A stretch of 64,000 nucleotides of DNA from Phenylobacterium sp. Lineage in GTDB: Bacteria; Pseudomonadota; Alphaproteobacteria; Caulobacterales; Caulobacteraceae. Both the position numbers and the translations under genes were made by a program. Location of the stretch: contig JADBYZ010000001.1 of the NCBI GenBank assembly GCA_020402745.1, positions 124,001 through 188,000 of the forward strand, read 5' to 3'. This document shows, piece by piece, positions 45,571 through 55,094 of the stretch (its first letter is position 1; the number at the start of each line of letters is the position of its first letter). The notes under the pieces were generated by a model. That model saw nothing but the letters and a program-made list of their open reading frames with translations, was not told where the DNA came from and made no database searches.

Positions 45571-46569
45571 TCAGGTGCGGGCGGCGGCGCGCAGGTCGGC
45601 CAGGGCCGTGAAGAGGGCCTCGGCCCGGTCGAGGTTCAGGGCCTCCACCTCGCGGGGCAGGCGGTCGAGGGTGGACCAGGCCTCGGCCCAGGCGTCCAGG
45701 CCGCCAATCCCCTCCTCCGCCCGGCGCAGGACAAGGTCGTGGACCCGGGCGGCCAGGCGCTCGGCCAGGAGGGCGAAACTGCGGGCGCCCTCCCCGCCCC
45801 GGAAGCGGTCGGTCAGGGACAGGGCGAGGGTCCGGTCGAGGTCGGGCAGGCCCTGCAGCAGGGCGCGGGCGGCGTCATCCATCTCCAGCGCCCCTTCGGA
45901 GGCCAGGGCCCAGGCCCGGCCGGGCGCCCCGCCCGACATGCGCGCCAGGCGCAGGGCCTGTTCCGGGTCGGCGTCCGTCCGCCGGGCGACGAAGCCGGCG
46001 ACGACGTCCTCCGGCAGGGGCGCCAGTTTGAGAGTGCGGCAGCGCGAGCGGATGGTGCGGATCAGCCGCCCCGGGGCGTGGCAGACCAGCAGCAGCACCC
46101 CGCGCGGCGGCGGCTCCTCCAGGGTCTTGAGCAGGGCGTTGGCGGCGTTGCGGTTCAGGTCGTCGGCGGCGTCGACAATGGCGACCCGGTAGGGCGCCGA
46201 GGCCGGCGACTTGGAGAAGAACTCGTTCAGCCGCCGGACCTCCTCCACCAGGATCTCGCGGCGCACCTTGCCGTCGGAGTCGGTGCGGTCGACGACCATC
46301 AGGTCCGGGTGGGCGTCCTGGGAGACGAGGCGCGAGACCGGGTCCTGAGGCGCTGCGCCGAGGAGGCCATGGCTTGGATCCGGCGCGGCGCCCAGCAGGC
46401 GCCGGGCGATGCGGAAGGCGAAGGTCGCCTTGCCCAGTCCCTGGGGGCCGCTGATCAGCCAGGCGTGGTGCAGCCGGCCGCGGGCCCGGGCGTCCTCGAA
46501 GGCGACCTCGGCGGCCTCCTGTCCCACCAGGTCGAAGACGTCCCGGGGATGGGGCGGGGCCAGGCTCAC
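45571..46569 (-). CDS. holB: DNA polymerase III delta-prime subunit
   Basis: The 332-residue clamp-loader subunit begins with VFDLVGQEAAEVAF and the Walker A-like GPQGLGKATFAF. It contains VAIVDAADDLNRNAANALLKTLEEPP, the conserved AAA+ sensor region. It overlaps tmk by 4 bp. The usual alphaproteobacterial neighbour metG is missing between it and tatD; only 33 bases separate them, with TCAGG microrepeats (45556-45575). Confidence 0.92.
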   Translation of the reverse strand: MSLAPPHPRDVFDLVGQEAAEVAFEDARARGRLHHAWLISGPQGLGKATFAFRIARRLLGAAPDPSHGLLGAAPQDPVSRLVSQDAHPDLMVVDRTDSDGKVRREILVEEVRRLNEFFSKSPASAPYRVAIVDAADDLNRNAANALLKTLEEPPPRGVLLLVCHAPGRLIRTIRSRCRTLKLAPLPEDVVAGFVARRTDADPEQALRLARMSGGAPGRAWALASEGALEMDDAARALLQGLPDLDRTLALSLTDRFRGGEGARSFALLAERLAARVHDLVLRRAEEGIGGLDAWAEAWSTLDRLPREVEALNLDRAEALFTALADLRAAART

Positions 46570-47210
46570 CCGGCGGCGTCCAGGCGGGGGAAGAGGCCGT
46601 CGAGGCCGGCCAGCACCCGGGCCTCCACCGCGTCGGGATCGCCCGAGGCGTCAACGATCCGGCAGCGGCCGGGCTCGGCGCAGGCGATGGCCAGGAAGCC
46701 CTCACGCAGGCGCCGGTGGAAGTCGAGCCCCTTGGATTCGAAGCGCGCCTCGGCGTCGGGGCGGCCCAGGGCGCGGGCGAGGCCCAGCTCCGGATCGAGG
46801 TCGAAGACCAGGGTCCGGACCGGGCGGACATCCTCCAGGATGAAGGTCTCCAGGGCCTGGATCAGACCGGGATCGGCGCCCCCGGCGGCGCCCTGGTAGG
46901 CCCGGGTGGAGTCGGCGTAGCGGTCGCACAGCACCACGGCGCCCCGATCCAGGGCGGGCCTGAGGGTGCGCTCGATGTGGTCCCGGCGGGAGGCGTACAT
47001 CAGGAGGGTCTCGGTGACCGGGCTCCAGCGGTCTGCGGACCCGTTCAGGACCAGGTTACGGATGGCCTCGGCGCCGGGCGAGCCGCCGGGCTCGCGGGTC
47101 ACCACCACCTCATGGCCAGACGCCTCAAGGCGCGCGGCCAGGCGCCGGACCTGGGTGGACTTGCCCACCCCTTCCCCGCCTTCGAACGAGATGAAGAGAC
47201 CACCGCTCAT
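46566..47210 (-). CDS. tmk: thymidylate kinase
   Basis: The 214-residue kinase converts dTMP to dTDP. It has the P-loop FISFEGGEGVGKSTQ, VVTREPGGSPGAEAIR and DRYADSTRAYQG with the DRY motif. ATG 47210 (MSGGLF) was chosen over an in-frame start at 47333 that would add 41 unrelated residues. The gene overlaps holB, forming a replication pair. Confidence 0.93.
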   Translation of the reverse strand: MSGGLFISFEGGEGVGKSTQVRRLAARLEASGHEVVVTREPGGSPGAEAIRNLVLNGSADRWSPVTETLLMYASRRDHIERTLRPALDRGAVVLCDRYADSTRAYQGAAGGADPGLIQALETFILEDVRPVRTLVFDLDPELGLARALGRPDAEARFESKGLDFHRRLREGFLAIACAEPGRCRIVDASGDPDAVEARVLAGLDGLFPRLDAAG

Positions 47211-47262
47211 GGCGCCTGAATGGCCCCTCAGGCGCGCCGCGTCCAGCCCCCCGGGGTCGGGG

Positions 47263-48636
47263 TCAGGTCCCTTCGCCCCGCTCGTAACGCCACAGGGCGT
47301 CCCGGTCGGCGGAGAACCGGCGGGCCGCCACATAGAAGGCCGGAACGGCGATCAGCGAGGCGGCGGTCATGACCAGCATCATGTCGGTGATCGGCCGGTC
47401 GCGTCCGGCGGCGGCGAAGGCGTCGATCATGAAGCCCCCGACCGTGGTGGAGACCCCCAGGCCGACGACATTCACCCCCATGATGAAGAGGGCCACCGCC
47501 GTCGCCCGGACCTTGGCGGGCGCCAGTTCCTGGATGGTGGAATAGGCCCCGCCATACATGGCCGCCAGCTGGAAGATGCCTGAGCCGATGCCCAGCCAGA
47601 AGATCACCCCGTCATGGTCGGTGAGGCGGTAGAGGAACTGCAGCGGCGTCATGGCGATCAGGATGATGACGATCAGCATGGAGCGGCCCTGGCCGGTCTT
47701 CTTCAGCCACCAGTCGCCCAGCGCGCCGCCGATGATGTTCCCGGCCACGCCGACGGTGGCGTACATCAGGGCCACCTTCAGGAAGAGCGGCCCGGTCTCG
47801 AGCTTCAGCTCCTCCTTCCACCAAATGGTGTCGAACTGGGCCGCGCCGACGGCGAGGTGCACGCCGATGCCGCCAAGAATGGTCAGCACCAGGGCCGGCG
47901 AACGCTTCAGGGCGGCCATGAGCTCGGGCAGGAGGCTCAGCATGCCCTTCACCGCCTTCATCGCCCCCTCCCCGGCGTGCGGCGACGGCGGCCGGGTCTC
48001 GCGGAAGGTGGCCAGCCAGACGGCCAGGATGAGGCCCAGGCCTCCGATCAGCAGGAAGCAGTTGCGCCAGCCAATCACCGGCCCGAGGGCGGCCGCCACC
48101 AGGTAGGCCAGGCCCGAGCCCAGGGGCACGCCCGCGTAATAGAAGCCGGAGGCGAAGCCCAGCTGCCGGGCCGGGAAGCGGTCGGAGATCATCGACAGGG
48201 CCGTCGGCGTCAGGGTCGATTCCCCGACCCCGATCAGCACCCGGGGGATCGCCAGGGAGACGAAGCCCTTAGCTAGCCCCGAGGCGGCGGTGAGCAGGCT
48301 CCACAGCCCCACGCCAAAGGCGGCGAAGCGCGGCCTGTGCACGGCGTCGGCCACCAGGCCCATGAAGGGGCTGAGGATGCCGTAGAGAAGGGTGAACATG
48401 ATGCCCGTGAGCAGGCCGAACTGGCCGTTGGATAGGCCCAGATCCGCCTTGATCTCCGGCCCGAAGGTCGGCAGCAGCTGGCGGTCCAGGATGTTCAGGA
48501 TGTTCAGGACCATCATGAACACCAGGAAGCCAAAGGCGCCCTTGGTCGCCGTGTCCACGCCATTGCCGGCCGCGCCGCCAGCCTCTGCGCCAGGTCCCAT
48601 GCCGTCTTCTCCCCCGGAGTCTGTTTTGTGACTCAC
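47263..48636 (-). CDS. MFS transporter
   Basis: The 457-residue inner-membrane protein has about twelve transmembrane helices and the MFS loop GLVADAVHRPRF after helix 2. LDRQLLPTFGPEIKADLGLS at the start resembles the spinster-type subfamily that exports lipids or organic acids. Substrate unknown. GTG 48636 starts the frame; ATG 48600 would remove a hydrophilic 12-residue leader. It is transcribed away from tRNA-Ser. Confidence 0.85.
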   Translation of the reverse strand: MSHKTDSGGEDGMGPGAEAGGAAGNGVDTATKGAFGFLVFMMVLNILNILDRQLLPTFGPEIKADLGLSNGQFGLLTGIMFTLLYGILSPFMGLVADAVHRPRFAAFGVGLWSLLTAASGLAKGFVSLAIPRVLIGVGESTLTPTALSMISDRFPARQLGFASGFYYAGVPLGSGLAYLVAAALGPVIGWRNCFLLIGGLGLILAVWLATFRETRPPSPHAGEGAMKAVKGMLSLLPELMAALKRSPALVLTILGGIGVHLAVGAAQFDTIWWKEELKLETGPLFLKVALMYATVGVAGNIIGGALGDWWLKKTGQGRSMLIVIILIAMTPLQFLYRLTDHDGVIFWLGIGSGIFQLAAMYGGAYSTIQELAPAKVRATAVALFIMGVNVVGLGVSTTVGGFMIDAFAAAGRDRPITDMMLVMTAASLIAVPAFYVAARRFSADRDALWRYERGEGT

Positions 48637-48723
48637 AGAGTGGACAGCGTAGGGCCGAAGTGTCCAGCACCCATCTTGCCCGTCTGGCGGCCTCCTCCCG
48701 CCCCTGCTATAGCCGACCGCGCT

Positions 48724-48813
48724 GGAAGGGTGGCCGAGTGGTTTAAGGCAGCGGTCTTGAAAACCGCCGTAGGTGAGAGCCTACCGTGGGTTCGAATCCC
48801 ACCCCTTCCGCCA
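48724..48813 (+). tRNA. tRNA-Ser(UGA)
   Basis: A 90-nt class II tRNA. Acceptor arms GGAAGGG and CCCTTCC pair, with encoded CCA end. The anticodon loop CTTGAAA gives anticodon UGA. The long variable arm (TAGGTGAGAGCCTA) and the T arm GTGGGTTCGAATCCCAC are typical of serine tRNA. Confidence 0.95.
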
Positions 48814-48832
48814 GCTCGTGGGCAATATGCGA

Positions 48833-49009
48833 GCGGCCGGGCAGGTCAGCATCTGGCGCGCCTACGGGGCGCTCCAGGCGGAACGATCCCGCCACCACTA
48901 CAGGGGCAAGCGGACCGGTCCTGTTGGCCTGGAGAAGCGGATCAAGGAGATCGCCGAGACGCGGGTACGTAAAGGCTACCGGCGGATCACGGCGCCGCTC
49001 AAACGCAAG
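48833..49009 (+). mobile_element. IS3-family transposase (orfB) remnant
   Basis: The translated stretch reads SIWRAYGALQAERSRHHYRG then GLEKRIKEIAETRVRKGYRR, matching the N-terminal part of IS3-type OrfB (pattern STYHYR...L..RI.EIAETRVRYGYRRI). The integrase core is absent, and reading continues only in a different frame after about 49010. It lies 20 bp downstream of tRNA-Ser. Bases 49010-49090 hold nothing else recognised. Confidence 0.7.
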
Positions 49010-49090
49010 TCCTCAACAAGACACCCGAGCATATGATCCGCATTCTGGCTCGGGCGTTAAGGTCGCTATCGACCCTCAGCGGACGCTCGC

Positions 49091-49906
49091 TCAGGCCGCC
49101 AGTTCCGCAGCCGCTAAGCTCGCGATGGCGAGCCCCGCCTCATCCTGCCCGCCACTGTCCATAGTCCACGCTGCTCCCAGGCCGGCATAGGCGAGTATCC
49201 AGGTCAGGAGTCGCTTCGGTTCCAAGCTTGCTGCCCTTGCCACGATATCGACGCGTCGTCGCAGGCGGTCAGGCTCTCCAGCGAAATACGCGTCTGGATT
49301 TCGGAACAGGTTGGCATAGTCGAATGCTCGCTCGCCGAGGACACCCTTTGGATCGATGGCGAGCCATCCTCGTGCGCCGCCGTCAAGAATGTTTCGGTGA
49401 TGGACATCGCCGTGCAGCGGGACGACGTCTTGAGGATGCGCAAGCAAGCCGCGAGCTGCGATTGCGCATGTCTTTAGAATGCCGCCGTACCGATCGGCGG
49501 CTGGATCAAGCTGGCGAAACCATATTCGCGTCGGAACGAGGCTTTTGGGCGGGGCTCGTTCCTTTGGAGCATGCAGCCTCGCCACGACCGCGCAAATGAT
49601 CTCAGTGGCCTCATCGTCGTCGCCGGAGCGGGCCATCGTCGTCAGATCCCGCGGTCCAGAGAGTCGTTCAAGCAACAGCGCCGGACCTTCGTGGGCCAGA
49701 ACCTTGGCCGCTCCGTGCCCAGAGTACCAGTCCATCATATCGCCGCCGCGTATCTCCTCCTCGTCGATGGCGATTTTCAGTATCGCGCGTGCGCCGTCGT
49801 GGAGAACCGGCAACAGCAGACTGCTGCTCTGGCCAGTCATAATGGCCTCGCCGTCTTGCGCGAGATTCCAGCGCACCAACCAGTTGTCGAATTTACTGTC
49901 TGACAT
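49091..49906 (-). CDS. aminoglycoside/streptomycin phosphotransferase, APH(6)-like
   Basis: The 271-residue protein closely follows the APH(6)/hydroxyurea-resistance kinase pattern. GEAIMTGQSSSLLLPVLHDG and LKIAIDEEE lie in the N-lobe, and LLERLSGPRDLTTMA follows. The catalytic loop LHGDVHHRNILD and LAIDPKGVLGERAFDYANLF provide the Asp, Asn and metal ligands. It may inactivate streptomycin or a related compound, but only assays would show this. The gene stands alone between the IS3 scar and the LacI gene, which suggests acquisition. Confidence 0.85.
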   Translation of the reverse strand: MSDSKFDNWLVRWNLAQDGEAIMTGQSSSLLLPVLHDGARAILKIAIDEEEIRGGDMMDWYSGHGAAKVLAHEGPALLLERLSGPRDLTTMARSGDDDEATEIICAVVARLHAPKERAPPKSLVPTRIWFRQLDPAADRYGGILKTCAIAARGLLAHPQDVVPLHGDVHHRNILDGGARGWLAIDPKGVLGERAFDYANLFRNPDAYFAGEPDRLRRRVDIVARAASLEPKRLLTWILAYAGLGAAWTMDSGGQDEAGLAIASLAAAELAA

Positions 49907-50061
49907 TGCCAGAACCTACGGCCCCGGGGTGCGGACAGGCAAGCGAGCCAACGTCCGCTCCCCCCAAAGCAGACTCCAAGAGTGTCCGCCTTCGGCCGTT
50001 CATCCGGGGCCAGCAATAGCTTTCGCTTGCGGACACTTTTGGTGACCTTTACTCCAAGCCC

Positions 50062-51075
50062 ATGCAACCTATCGGACGCAGACCAACGTCCTATGACGTC
50101 GCCATCCGCGCGGGCGTTTCGCAGTCGGCTGTCTCGCGTTGCTTCCGGCCGGGATCGAGCATCTCACCCATGACGCGTGAGCGGGTTCTGGCTGCCGCGC
50201 GCGAGATCAACTACCGCCCCAACGCGATCGCCTCCGGCCTAATCACCAAGCGTTCCGGCCTCGTGGCGGTCATCATCTCGAACCTGACCAACCTCTACTA
50301 TCCGGAAGTCTTGTCCGAGCTCACCCGGCGGCTGTCCGACCGCGGACTTCGGGTTCTGCTGTTCACGCTCGACCTGGAGAGCGACGTCGACGCCATGCTC
50401 GATCACGTCTGGCGCTTCCGGGTGGATGGCGCGATCACGGCGGCCAGGCTGTCCCTCGCCCAGCTTCAGGAGTTTGCCGCGAACCGCGTACCCGTTGTGC
50501 TCTATAACCGCATTGGCGAAGGCGAGCCGGTGCCCAGCGTGTGCTGCGACTCCGTCGCGGCCGAGCGCCAGCTGGTTGACCAACTGCACCAGTCCGGACA
50601 CCGCCAGTTTGGCCTGATCAGCGGTCCTGACGACAACACGGTCAGCCGCGAGAGGATCCGGGGCGCTATGTCGCGCCTTGACGCCCTGGGCCTTAAGGCG
50701 GAGCTGATCTCTGGGGCGTTCGACTATGATAGCGGACGCATCGGGCTTACGGAGCTGATGGAGCGCACGAGGGGCCAGATCGACGCGGTGATTTGCGCCA
50801 ACGACCTTATGGCGATCGGCGCGATCGACGCCGCGCGGATCGACTTAGGGCTTTCGGTCCCAGGACAGGTTTCGATTGTCGGGTTTGACGGCGTGGGTCC
50901 TGCGCAATGGGGAAGCTACCAACTGACCACCGTACGGCAGCCGGTCGGTCGGATGACTGAAGCCGCCGTGAACATGTTGGTCGAGCGGATTGAAGAGCCG
51001 GACCTGCCTGCCGAGGTCCGAAGCTTCGCAGGCCAACTGCTGCCCGGCGCTACAGCCCGATTAAAGCTCGGATAA
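50062..51075 (+). CDS. LacI-family transcriptional regulator
   Basis: The 337-residue repressor has an N-terminal HTH (SYDVAIRAGVSQSAVSRCF) and hinge (YRPNAIASGLITKRSGLVAV). A periplasmic-binding-protein-like ligand domain includes VDGAITAARL, AVICANDLMAIGAIDAAR and SIVGFDGVGPAQWG. It sits at the start of the catabolic cluster and is the obvious candidate regulator. It is convergent with the TonB receptor gene. Candidate 16-bp operators were found at 53786 and 58594. Ligand unknown, probably a sugar- or polyol-like intermediate. Confidence 0.88.
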   Translation: MQPIGRRPTSYDVAIRAGVSQSAVSRCFRPGSSISPMTRERVLAAAREINYRPNAIASGLITKRSGLVAVIISNLTNLYYPEVLSELTRRLSDRGLRVLLFTLDLESDVDAMLDHVWRFRVDGAITAARLSLAQLQEFAANRVPVVLYNRIGEGEPVPSVCCDSVAAERQLVDQLHQSGHRQFGLISGPDDNTVSRERIRGAMSRLDALGLKAELISGAFDYDSGRIGLTELMERTRGQIDAVICANDLMAIGAIDAARIDLGLSVPGQVSIVGFDGVGPAQWGSYQLTTVRQPVGRMTEAAVNMLVERIEEPDLPAEVRSFAGQLLPGATARLKLG

Positions 51076-51123
51076 AGCTGTGGGGCGACCGAGGAGGTCT
51101 GACCCCACAGCTCCTACGCCAGT

Positions 51124-53727
51124 CTAGAACCGCACGCTGGCTCGGGCGCCCCACTGACGGGGCGGCGCATAGCTCGCCTGCAGAGCGCCGCCGCCGCCGT
51201 AGACGAACCGCGTGGAGGTTTGCTCGTCCGTCACATTGGTGACGAAGCCTTGCAACGAGAGCTTTTCAGTCGGCGCCCAGGTCAGGCGGAGGTCGATCTT
51301 TTCGAAGGCCTCCTGCTTATCCAGGATTGAATTGACCGCCTGACCGTACCAGGCGCCGGAGAAGGTCAGCGCGGCGTAGGGTGTCAGCGTACCTGCGTCT
51401 CCGAGGTCGATCTCGTACTCGGCGTAAAGCGAGCCGGAGTACTCAGGCGAATAGGGAATACGCTTGCCCGAAAGGTCGCATCCGATGGCGAGGGGGGGCT
51501 GCCCGGTCCCGCCCGTACCCGCGACGGGTGAGCAGTTATATCCAGGGGCGAACAGGCGGCGTTGGCCGATACCCGCGATCTGGACCCCATTCAGGATCGT
51601 CGGCGCCGTAACGGAGGAATCCGCGACCAGGATGCTGGTGGCGAAGGGCAGGCCCACGTCGCGATAGCGGGTGTACTCGGCGTCGAGGTAGGAGAAGCTG
51701 CCGCCGAGCGCCAGGGCCTCGACTGGCTGCCAGGTGAATTCGACTTCGACGCCGCGGGCGCGGGATCTACCGCTGTTCTCGACGATGGTGATCGTCGTAC
51801 CCCCCGCCGGGATCTGACGTTGCTCCTGCAGGCCGCTGTAGAGATTGTTGAACGCCGCGACGTTGAGCTGCAAGGTGTTATCGAAGAAGCGGTTCTTGGA
51901 GCCAAACTCGTAGGCGGTCACGGTTTCAGGATTGAAGGTCGGCGCAGCCGCCCCTGACTGGCCGGAGTTGAAGCCGCCCGAACGGAAGCCCGTCGAAACA
52001 CTGGCGTACAACAAGCTGTTGTCGCTGAGTTGATAATCGACGCCCGCGCGCCACGTGACCCTGTCGAAGCGCTTGGTGGCGTAGGTCGCGCCGGTCAGCA
52101 CCGCCGTGTTGGAGGCCAGACACTGGAAGCCGGCGATCGGAGCCGGAAGCGATGTGTATGTGCAGTTGGTCGGCGCACCCTTGGTCCCAAACGCAGATGC
52201 CGGGATTCCGCCTGTCTGCAGCGTGATAAGTGTGCCCTGAGGGACGCCGGGCGTTCCAGCCAGTGGCAGGACCGCGTTCGCATTGGCGAACTTGAAGTCC
52301 TTTCTGTCCTCAGTGTAGCGGATACCGCCTGTAACCTTCAGGCGGTCGGTGACTGCATAGCTGGCCTGTGCGTAGCCAGCGTACGACACCGTGACGGGCA
52401 GTTGCTCATCGTAGAAGCCTGCGCCGTTCTGCGGCAGGTTGAGATTGGGCGTAACGCTGCGGATGATCCGCGGCAGCTGCTGGTTAATGAAGACACCGCG
52501 CAGCTCGTCCCTGAAATAGTAAGCGCCAGCGACATAAGTCAGGGGGCCGCTGTCGTCGGAAATCAGCTGGAACTCCTGGCTGAAGGTCTCGGCCGCGGTG
52601 AGCTGATAATCAATCGCGATCTGACTGCTCGAGAAGTCGCCATCAGAGCTCCGGGCCGCCCGGAAATCGGTGTAACCGGTAATCGATTTCACCGTCACCG
52701 CACCGAGATCGTAGGCGATGTTTGCAGTAAAACCGTAGTTCCGAAGATCCAGGTTGGTCGGATAGTCTGTGTCGATCCGCCAGACGTTGCCCGGTCGATG
52801 GAGCGGGGCGCCGGCGTCGATGGTCAGGGGGGCGTCAATGACACCGTCCCGCAGACCAGGGCGCGCATTGAGGCGTATAGGTGTGGCGTTGAACAACTGT
52901 TGGTTTGTCGGCGTGTAGTAGTAGGTGCCGACCTGCTTGTAACCAAACGCCGATCCACCCGCGCCCCTACTCCGGACGTAATCGAACTTAAAGTCGGCGG
53001 TCAGGGCGTCATTGGGTCTTAACGCAACGGCAGCCCGAAAGTACTGGCTGTCATCGTCGAACAGGTTCCGACCCGAGGGGTAATCATTCTGAACCCAGCC
53101 GTCAGACCTTTCAATCGCACCGGCTAGCCTCAGCGCAACCGTGTCCCCCAGAGGCGCATTTACGAAGCCCTCAAACCGGAATCGGTTGTACTCGCCGTAG
53201 GTCAGATCCACGCCACTTTCGAAACCGCTAAACTTGGGCTTGGCCGTGGCGATCGAAATGTTACCGCCAAAGGTGTTGCGGCCGTAGAGCGTGCCTTGGG
53301 GACCCCGCTGAATCTCGACCCGCTCAAGATCCACAAAGCCGAGCATCGCCTGCTGGGCGCGCGACATGTAAACCCCATCTACGAAATAGCCGATTGTCGT
53401 ATCGCCGTTGACGGCAACATTTTCGGTTCGTACGCCGCGCAAAGCGGGCCGAGCGTCCGATCCTGAGCGTCCAAACGTGAACCCGGGAACCCGATTCTCA
53501 AGGTCAGCGACGCTGGTGATGCCCTTGTCCTTAATCTCGGCGGCGCTAAAGGCGGAGACCGAGACAGGGACCTTCTGCAGGTTCTCTTCACGACGCTGCG
53601 CCGTGACCACAACCTCGGACAATCCAACCGCGTCACCGGATCCTGCTGCCTGAGCATGGAGTGCTGTCGGGAGCATGCCCGCCGCGAGAGCGAACGCCGA
53701 AACCGTCAGTTTACCGCGATGCAACAC
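51124..53727 (-). CDS. TonB-dependent outer-membrane receptor
   Basis: The receptor of about 867 residues has a signal peptide (LTVSAFALAAGMLPTALHA), a TonB box and plug start GLSEVVVTAQRREENLQKVP. A 22-strand barrel ends in the aromatic-containing C-terminus WGARASVRF. It imports an unknown compound across the outer membrane, driven by TonB. Position at the cluster edge, divergent from the first SnoaL-like gene, points to uptake of the cluster's substrate. GTG 53727 was chosen because it gives a clean signal peptide; ATG 53763 adds 12 residues. Confidence 0.88.
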   Translation of the reverse strand: MLHRGKLTVSAFALAAGMLPTALHAQAAGSGDAVGLSEVVVTAQRREENLQKVPVSVSAFSAAEIKDKGITSVADLENRVPGFTFGRSGSDARPALRGVRTENVAVNGDTTIGYFVDGVYMSRAQQAMLGFVDLERVEIQRGPQGTLYGRNTFGGNISIATAKPKFSGFESGVDLTYGEYNRFRFEGFVNAPLGDTVALRLAGAIERSDGWVQNDYPSGRNLFDDDSQYFRAAVALRPNDALTADFKFDYVRSRGAGGSAFGYKQVGTYYYTPTNQQLFNATPIRLNARPGLRDGVIDAPLTIDAGAPLHRPGNVWRIDTDYPTNLDLRNYGFTANIAYDLGAVTVKSITGYTDFRAARSSDGDFSSSQIAIDYQLTAAETFSQEFQLISDDSGPLTYVAGAYYFRDELRGVFINQQLPRIIRSVTPNLNLPQNGAGFYDEQLPVTVSYAGYAQASYAVTDRLKVTGGIRYTEDRKDFKFANANAVLPLAGTPGVPQGTLITLQTGGIPASAFGTKGAPTNCTYTSLPAPIAGFQCLASNTAVLTGATYATKRFDRVTWRAGVDYQLSDNSLLYASVSTGFRSGGFNSGQSGAAAPTFNPETVTAYEFGSKNRFFDNTLQLNVAAFNNLYSGLQEQRQIPAGGTTITIVENSGRSRARGVEVEFTWQPVEALALGGSFSYLDAEYTRYRDVGLPFATSILVADSSVTAPTILNGVQIAGIGQRRLFAPGYNCSPVAGTGGTGQPPLAIGCDLSGKRIPYSPEYSGSLYAEYEIDLGDAGTLTPYAALTFSGAWYGQAVNSILDKQEAFEKIDLRLTWAPTEKLSLQGFVTNVTDEQTSTRFVYGGGGALQASYAPPRQWGARASVRF

Positions 53728-53785
53728 TGTTTTCTCCCTGATCCAATGCTCGCCATCTCCCACGGGTATCGTCTCCCGCGGGGGT

Positions 53786-53801
53786 TTGCAATCGCAGTCA
53801 A
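53786..53801. promoter_or_regulatory. candidate LacI-family operator 1
   Basis: TTGCAATCGCAGTCAA: a 16-mer with TTG/CAA ends around a central CG, as in LacI-family sites. It shares 14 of 16 bases with 58594-58609. It lies in the divergent region between the TonB receptor gene and the first SnoaL-like gene. Confidence 0.5.
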
Positions 53802-53888
53802 TTTGGACGAGGTTGTATTGTTATTCCGACGTGCCAAAAGTGTCACGGATTGGGTTGGCGCAGGGGAATGGGCTGTTTGCATGCGTGA

Positions 53889-53901
53889 CCAATTCCATTG
53901 G
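53889..53901. promoter_or_regulatory. small inverted repeat upstream of SnoaL-like gene 1
   Basis: CCAAT and ATTGG flank three bases, 21 bp before the ATG at 53922. It could be a second regulator site or overlap the leader; no support beyond symmetry. Confidence 0.3.
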
Positions 53902-53921
53902 CGTTTGAAGACCGTTGCGCC

Positions 53922-55094
53922 ATGACGGTTCTACCCACGACCCACACCACCGATCTCTCACACCTGCGGCGCCACGGCGCGCCGGCGCTCTCAACCCGAA
54001 ACCGATCTGCGGAGGGCATCCTGATGGCTTGGAACGATCTTCCAGAGGTGCGCTCGCCATTCGGGCGGACCGTGGCGGACTTGCTGGAAGAAGGGCCGCG
54101 CCGCCAGCCCCTGCCCGGCTACGAACCCGTTTACCGCGACTTCGTCGATTACATCATCCGGTGCACCCATCGCATCTGGGAGCAGAAGGACGTCGGCCTC
54201 TGCCGGACCCACTACAGCGATGATTGCCATGTCCACACCCTGGCCGGGCCGGTGGTCGGCAAGGAAGCCGTGGTTCAGAACACAATCACGACGCTTTCAG
54301 CTACACCCGATCGGCGACTGATGGGTGAAGACGTGATCTGGTCAGACGATGGCGATGGCCTCCTGTACAGCTCGCACCGGGTCGCCAGTCGATCGACCCA
54401 CCTAGGCGACGATGCGCTAATTGGCGCCTCAAGCCTGCGGTCAAACGGCGTTCTGACGATAGCGGACTGTGCTTGTCGCGAGAACATGATCGTCGAGGAA
54501 TGGCTGGTGCGGGATAACCTGCGAGCCGTCTGGCAGGTGGGAGGCGATCCCTGGGCCACAGCGCGCGCTCAGGCTGACGCGGACCGCAACGGAAGCCAGG
54601 ACAGGCACCTCTGGCGCACCGAGGCCATCGCCCGAACCCGAGAGGCGCCGGACGCGGCTATCCCCAATGGCCACCCCGCTCTGGGCCCAGCAGCGATGCT
54701 TGCGACGGCGTTTCGCGATGACAACTTCGGGATGGCGGCCCAGGCGCTCTCGCCCGCAGTGGAAGTCCGCTGGCCCTCAAACCGCCACGGCTATGGGCGT
54801 GGATACTGGATCGGTTGCCTGACTCAAATTCGTGCGAGCCTCCATGACGTCGCCTGGCGGCTGGAGCACATCGCCGCCCGCCCCCTCCCCGGCGCGGATA
54901 TCGCGGTCGCACTGCGCTGGTCGCTTGCCGGAATCCACCGGGGCAGCGGGGTATGGGGTGCGGCCACCGGGCGCGAGCTGCTGATCATGGCGGTGTCGCA
55001 TCTTCGGCTTCGCGGCGGCCTGATTATCGAAGAGACGACGGTTTTTGACGAACTGGCTGTGCTTCGCCAGGTTGCGGGAGGGCTGGGCGCGTGA
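53922..55094 (+). CDS. SnoaL/NTF2-like protein, double domain
   Basis: The protein of about 390 residues appears to be two NTF2-like modules: one covering VDYIIRCTHRIWEQKDVGLC and following, and a second after about residue 235 (AFRDDNFGMAAQALSPAVEV). These alpha+beta cones include polyketide cyclases, isomerases and hydratases. The catalytic residue is uncertain. ATG 53922 was chosen; ATG 53898 would add eight residues. It starts a block overlapping the next gene by 4 bp. A role in isomerising or cyclising the imported compound is inferred. Confidence 0.7.
   Translation: MTVLPTTHTTDLSHLRRHGAPALSTRNRSAEGILMAWNDLPEVRSPFGRTVADLLEEGPRRQPLPGYEPVYRDFVDYIIRCTHRIWEQKDVGLCRTHYSDDCHVHTLAGPVVGKEAVVQNTITTLSATPDRRLMGEDVIWSDDGDGLLYSSHRVASRSTHLGDDALIGASSLRSNGVLTIADCACRENMIVEEWLVRDNLRAVWQVGGDPWATARAQADADRNGSQDRHLWRTEAIARTREAPDAAIPNGHPALGPAAMLATAFRDDNFGMAAQALSPAVEVRWPSNRHGYGRGYWIGCLTQIRASLHDVAWRLEHIAARPLPGADIAVALRWSLAGIHRGSGVWGAATGRELLIMAVSHLRLRGGLIIEETTVFDELAVLRQVAGGLGA

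Noticed and set aside
44902..46899. 665-codon plus-strand open frame across tatD and holB
   Set aside because: It lies antisense to well-supported genes and is low-complexity (Gly, Gln, Arg and Ala rich).
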